A stretch of 64,000 bases of DNA from RBC074 sp964470555 (GTDB taxonomy: Bacteria > Acidobacteriota > Blastocatellia > RBC074). Of the stretch, positions 58,592 to 64,000 are shown piece by piece (the first letter of the stretch is position 1; each line of letters begins with the position of its first letter). The notes beneath the pieces were generated by a model, which was not told the DNA's origin, did no database searches, and saw only the letters and a program-made list of their open reading frames with translations. The DNA lies in contig CAYYDG010000036.1 in NCBI GenBank assembly GCA_964470555.1, forward strand, positions 11,780-75,779, given 5' to 3'. The translations under genes and the position numbers were made by a program.

Positions 58592-59872
58592 TCAGGCTTT
58601 GGCCATGGCTCGTTCGCGCCGAGCATCCCATTTGATCGTCGTTTGTTGCCGGTAAGCGTCCACGCCCATGCGAATCGCCGCCATCACCTTGTAACCGAGT
58701 TCCGCGCCCAAGTTCGGCTCTTTGCGGCTGCGAACGCAATCCATGAAATTGTCCATGTGCAAATGCATGCCGCGTAAATTCGGCTGGCATTCAATCAGCA
58801 ATTTGTCCTCGCCGGTTTTGGCTTTGAACTCTTTGCGGTATTCGTGATCGGGAACGATTTCGATGGTTTTGTGGCTGAAATCTTCGCCTTTTTGCGCGAC
58901 GATGATGCGGCCTTCGGTTCCGTTGACGGCCAGGAGCGGCGACGCTCCGCTGGCGACCGAACACGACAGGTTCACAGTGAAGGTCGAATAATCCACGTTC
59001 ATCAGCAAAGTGTCGGGGACTTCGCGGTCTTTCTGGACGTAAATGCCGCCCGAAGCCGTCACTCGATCAGGGAACTGTTGCCCTGTAATCATGACGTAAG
59101 GAGCCAGCGCGTGATAAAACAAATCCGTAGCGATGCCGCCGGAATAATCCCAATACTTGCGCCAGCGGAAATAACGTTCGCCGCTGAACGCTCGTTTCGG
59201 AGCGTTGCCCAGAAAGGCTTTCCAGTCAATGTTCTTGTCGCTGGCGTCCGGATCAATTTCGTAATTCCATTCGCCGCCTTCCTTGTTGGCGTTGCGTCCG
59301 TAACCGGCGGTCGCCCAAACGACCTGACCTATCAGGCCATCCTTGATCGCCTTGTGCGCTTTGTGGAAATGATCGAACGAAGTGTACTGGCTGCCGACTT
59401 GCAGAACTCGCTTATTGGCTTTGACGAATTCGGCAATTTCTCGCGCCTCGTCAATTGTGTAAGTGAAGGGTTTTTCCAGATACACGTCTTTGCCTGCTTT
59501 GAGCGCAGCCATTGCATGAGCGTGATGCCAATGATCCGGCGAAGCGATGACAATCACATCCACGTCTTTGCGCGCACACAATTCGCGGAAATCGTGATGA
59601 ACGCTTTTTTCATCAACCCCGGCGCGTTGGCGGGCCAGTTGTTTCCGTTTTGAGTAAATGTCGTTGACGGCGACGGCCTGAACGTCGCCTTTTTCTTTGG
59701 CGCGGCGGGTGACGTAATCAATGTGTGTGTTCATGCGTCCGCCGCAACCGACGAAACCAAAATTGACACGGTCGTTGGCTCCCAGAATGCGGTTGAATGA
59801 AAGCGCCGTGATGGCGGTTGCGCCAACGCCTGCTTTTTTCAGGAAATCGCGCCGGGATTTTGTCTCGCTCAT
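58592..59872 (-). CDS. Gfo/Idh/MocA-family oxidoreductase with TAT signal
   Basis: This 426-residue protein starts at ATG 59872 (MSETKSRRDFLKKAGVGATA), where SRRDFLKK is a twin-arginine export motif. The 60 codons open upstream are not used. The NAD(P)-binding Rossmann domain VNFGFVGCGGRM is followed by VIVIASPDHWHHAHA and YLEKPFTYTIDEAREIAEF, the classic catalytic-Lys motif (EKP). The C-terminal alpha/beta domain ends MGVDAYRQQTTI. It oxidises or reduces a sugar-like substrate, probably with tightly bound cofactor after folded export. Substrate is unknown. Confidence 0.9.
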   Translation of the reverse strand: MSETKSRRDFLKKAGVGATAITALSFNRILGANDRVNFGFVGCGGRMNTHIDYVTRRAKEKGDVQAVAVNDIYSKRKQLARQRAGVDEKSVHHDFRELCARKDVDVIVIASPDHWHHAHAMAALKAGKDVYLEKPFTYTIDEAREIAEFVKANKRVLQVGSQYTSFDHFHKAHKAIKDGLIGQVVWATAGYGRNANKEGGEWNYEIDPDASDKNIDWKAFLGNAPKRAFSGERYFRWRKYWDYSGGIATDLFYHALAPYVMITGQQFPDRVTASGGIYVQKDREVPDTLLMNVDYSTFTVNLSCSVASGASPLLAVNGTEGRIIVAQKGEDFSHKTIEIVPDHEYRKEFKAKTGEDKLLIECQPNLRGMHLHMDNFMDCVRSRKEPNLGAELGYKVMAAIRMGVDAYRQQTTIKWDARRERAMAKA

Positions 59873-60295
59873 GGCTTTTGCTCCGGTTTTGGTGATTGTT
59901 TGCAACACAGGTGAAGAGTAAACCTTAAATGAGTGTGAATCATAAACTACATCCGACCGGACTGACCACCCAAGTCTTGACAGGTGGTAAAACCATTCGG
60001 ATAATCCCTGCCAGCCGACGAGAACAACCAAGTCAAACATGACAGTCTTCACCGAATTTATCTGTTAAGACATCTCAGTTGGCATTTCTCTACAGTTCCT
60101 TGCTGGGACGAAAAACACCTTCTATCCAAAATCGGTTCTCAAAACTAACAGAAAACTTTCGTTGTCTGGCGCAGGTTGGACAGCGTGGTGTTTCAGGTAA
60201 GCGATTGTTTGTTCATCGGGCAATCGTGAAATGAACAGCGGTTGGCGTATTCGTATGCCTTTCGCCCCCTTCTAAGCAACAAAAGGAAGAATTTT
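59873..60295. other. Divergent intergenic region between oxidoreductase and TonB receptor
   Basis: About 420 bases contain the leader regions of both genes. I see no repeat, RNA gene or clear promoter hexamers. Open frames here are extensions of the flanking genes. Confidence 0.5.
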
Positions 60296-63883
<3,588 letters not shown>

Positions 63884-63900
63884 GCTGTCGTCATGCTTAA

Positions 63901-63943
63901 GCAAAAAGCCTGTCCATTTAATAATGGACAGGCTTTTTGCTTT
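63901..63943 (+). terminator. Rho-independent terminator of the TonB receptor gene
   Basis: GCAAAAAGCCTGTCCATT (63901-63918) and AATGGACAGGCTTTTTGC (63923-63940) are exact inverted repeats with a 4-base loop, followed by TTTATAT. Confidence 0.92.
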
Positions 63944-64000
63944 ATATCTTACGTTTCGCTCACTTTTGAGCGGGTTTTTCAAAATGCCATCTGAGTGGAT

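Overview
This window looks like a chromosomal segment from a member of the Acidobacteriota, most likely near Blastocatellia. The main reasons are several secreted proteins of acidobacterial type. There are three VWFA-domain proteins of the TIGR03436 kind, a kelch protein ending in a Solibacter-type C-terminal domain (TIGR03437 kind), and a giant Oar-like TonB-dependent receptor with an N-terminal carboxypeptidase-regulatory domain. The moderately high GC content and abundant short dispersed repeats fit this. The assignment comes from family recognition, not from a 16S gene, which is absent.

Layout. Positions 1-8.1 kb (minus strand) hold the end of tyrS, a YcxB-like membrane protein and a leftward hemicellulose cluster (two esterases, GH43, GH51, a small secreted protein). 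At 8.4-10.3 kb there is a TonB-receptor remnant and an amidohydrolase. At 10.4-15.1 kb is a housekeeping block: tadA, two tRNA-Ser genes, the small SRP RNA, dnaX, ybaB and recR. At 15-24 kb are secreted proteins of unknown role, one VWFA protein, a STAS protein and the kelch protein. At 24.1-36.9 kb the two putrescine-synthesis genes aguA and aguB (both minus) are separated by a plus-strand type III CRISPR effector operon. At 37-53 kb are a TPR lipoprotein, an Ig-like secreted protein, an M1 aminopeptidase, an NHL-repeat protein with an M23-like end, a BrkB-family membrane protein, two more VWFA proteins, a PRC-barrel protein and a ribbon-helix-helix protein. At 53.7-59.9 kb (minus) are ttcA, thiL, dapD, another YcxB-like protein, an esterase, a Uma2-family protein and a TAT-exported oxidoreductase. 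The TonB-dependent receptor fills 60.3-63.9 kb.

The most unusual system is the CRISPR effector operon at 25.6-35.9 kb. Its order is cmr1, AAA/ABC ATPase, small TOPRIM-like protein, long Cmr6-like RAMP, divergent Cas10/Csx11-like protein, cmr4, cmr5, and a Cas5/Cmr3-like RAMP. The Cas10-like subunit keeps an HD motif and a zinc ribbon, but the place of the cyclase GGDD motif reads AEPR. The complex is therefore expected not to make cyclic oligoadenylate, as in subtype III-C. Cmr4 keeps the target-RNA-cleaving Asp. The ATPase plus TOPRIM pair resembles a split OLD-type or PARIS-type (AriA/AriB) defence module, and it sits inside the operon with tight spacing. No CRISPR array, cas1, cas2 or cas6 is visible, so the guide RNA must come from elsewhere.

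A second theme is mini-repeats that have entered genes. thiL carries both a heptamer repeat tract and a 92-bp palindromic element, each read through in frame. A third palindromic element with a perfect 25-bp inverted repeat lies inside the ribbon-helix-helix gene. Heptamer tandem repeats recur at several gene borders. The in-frame cases resemble the behaviour of Rickettsia palindromic elements.
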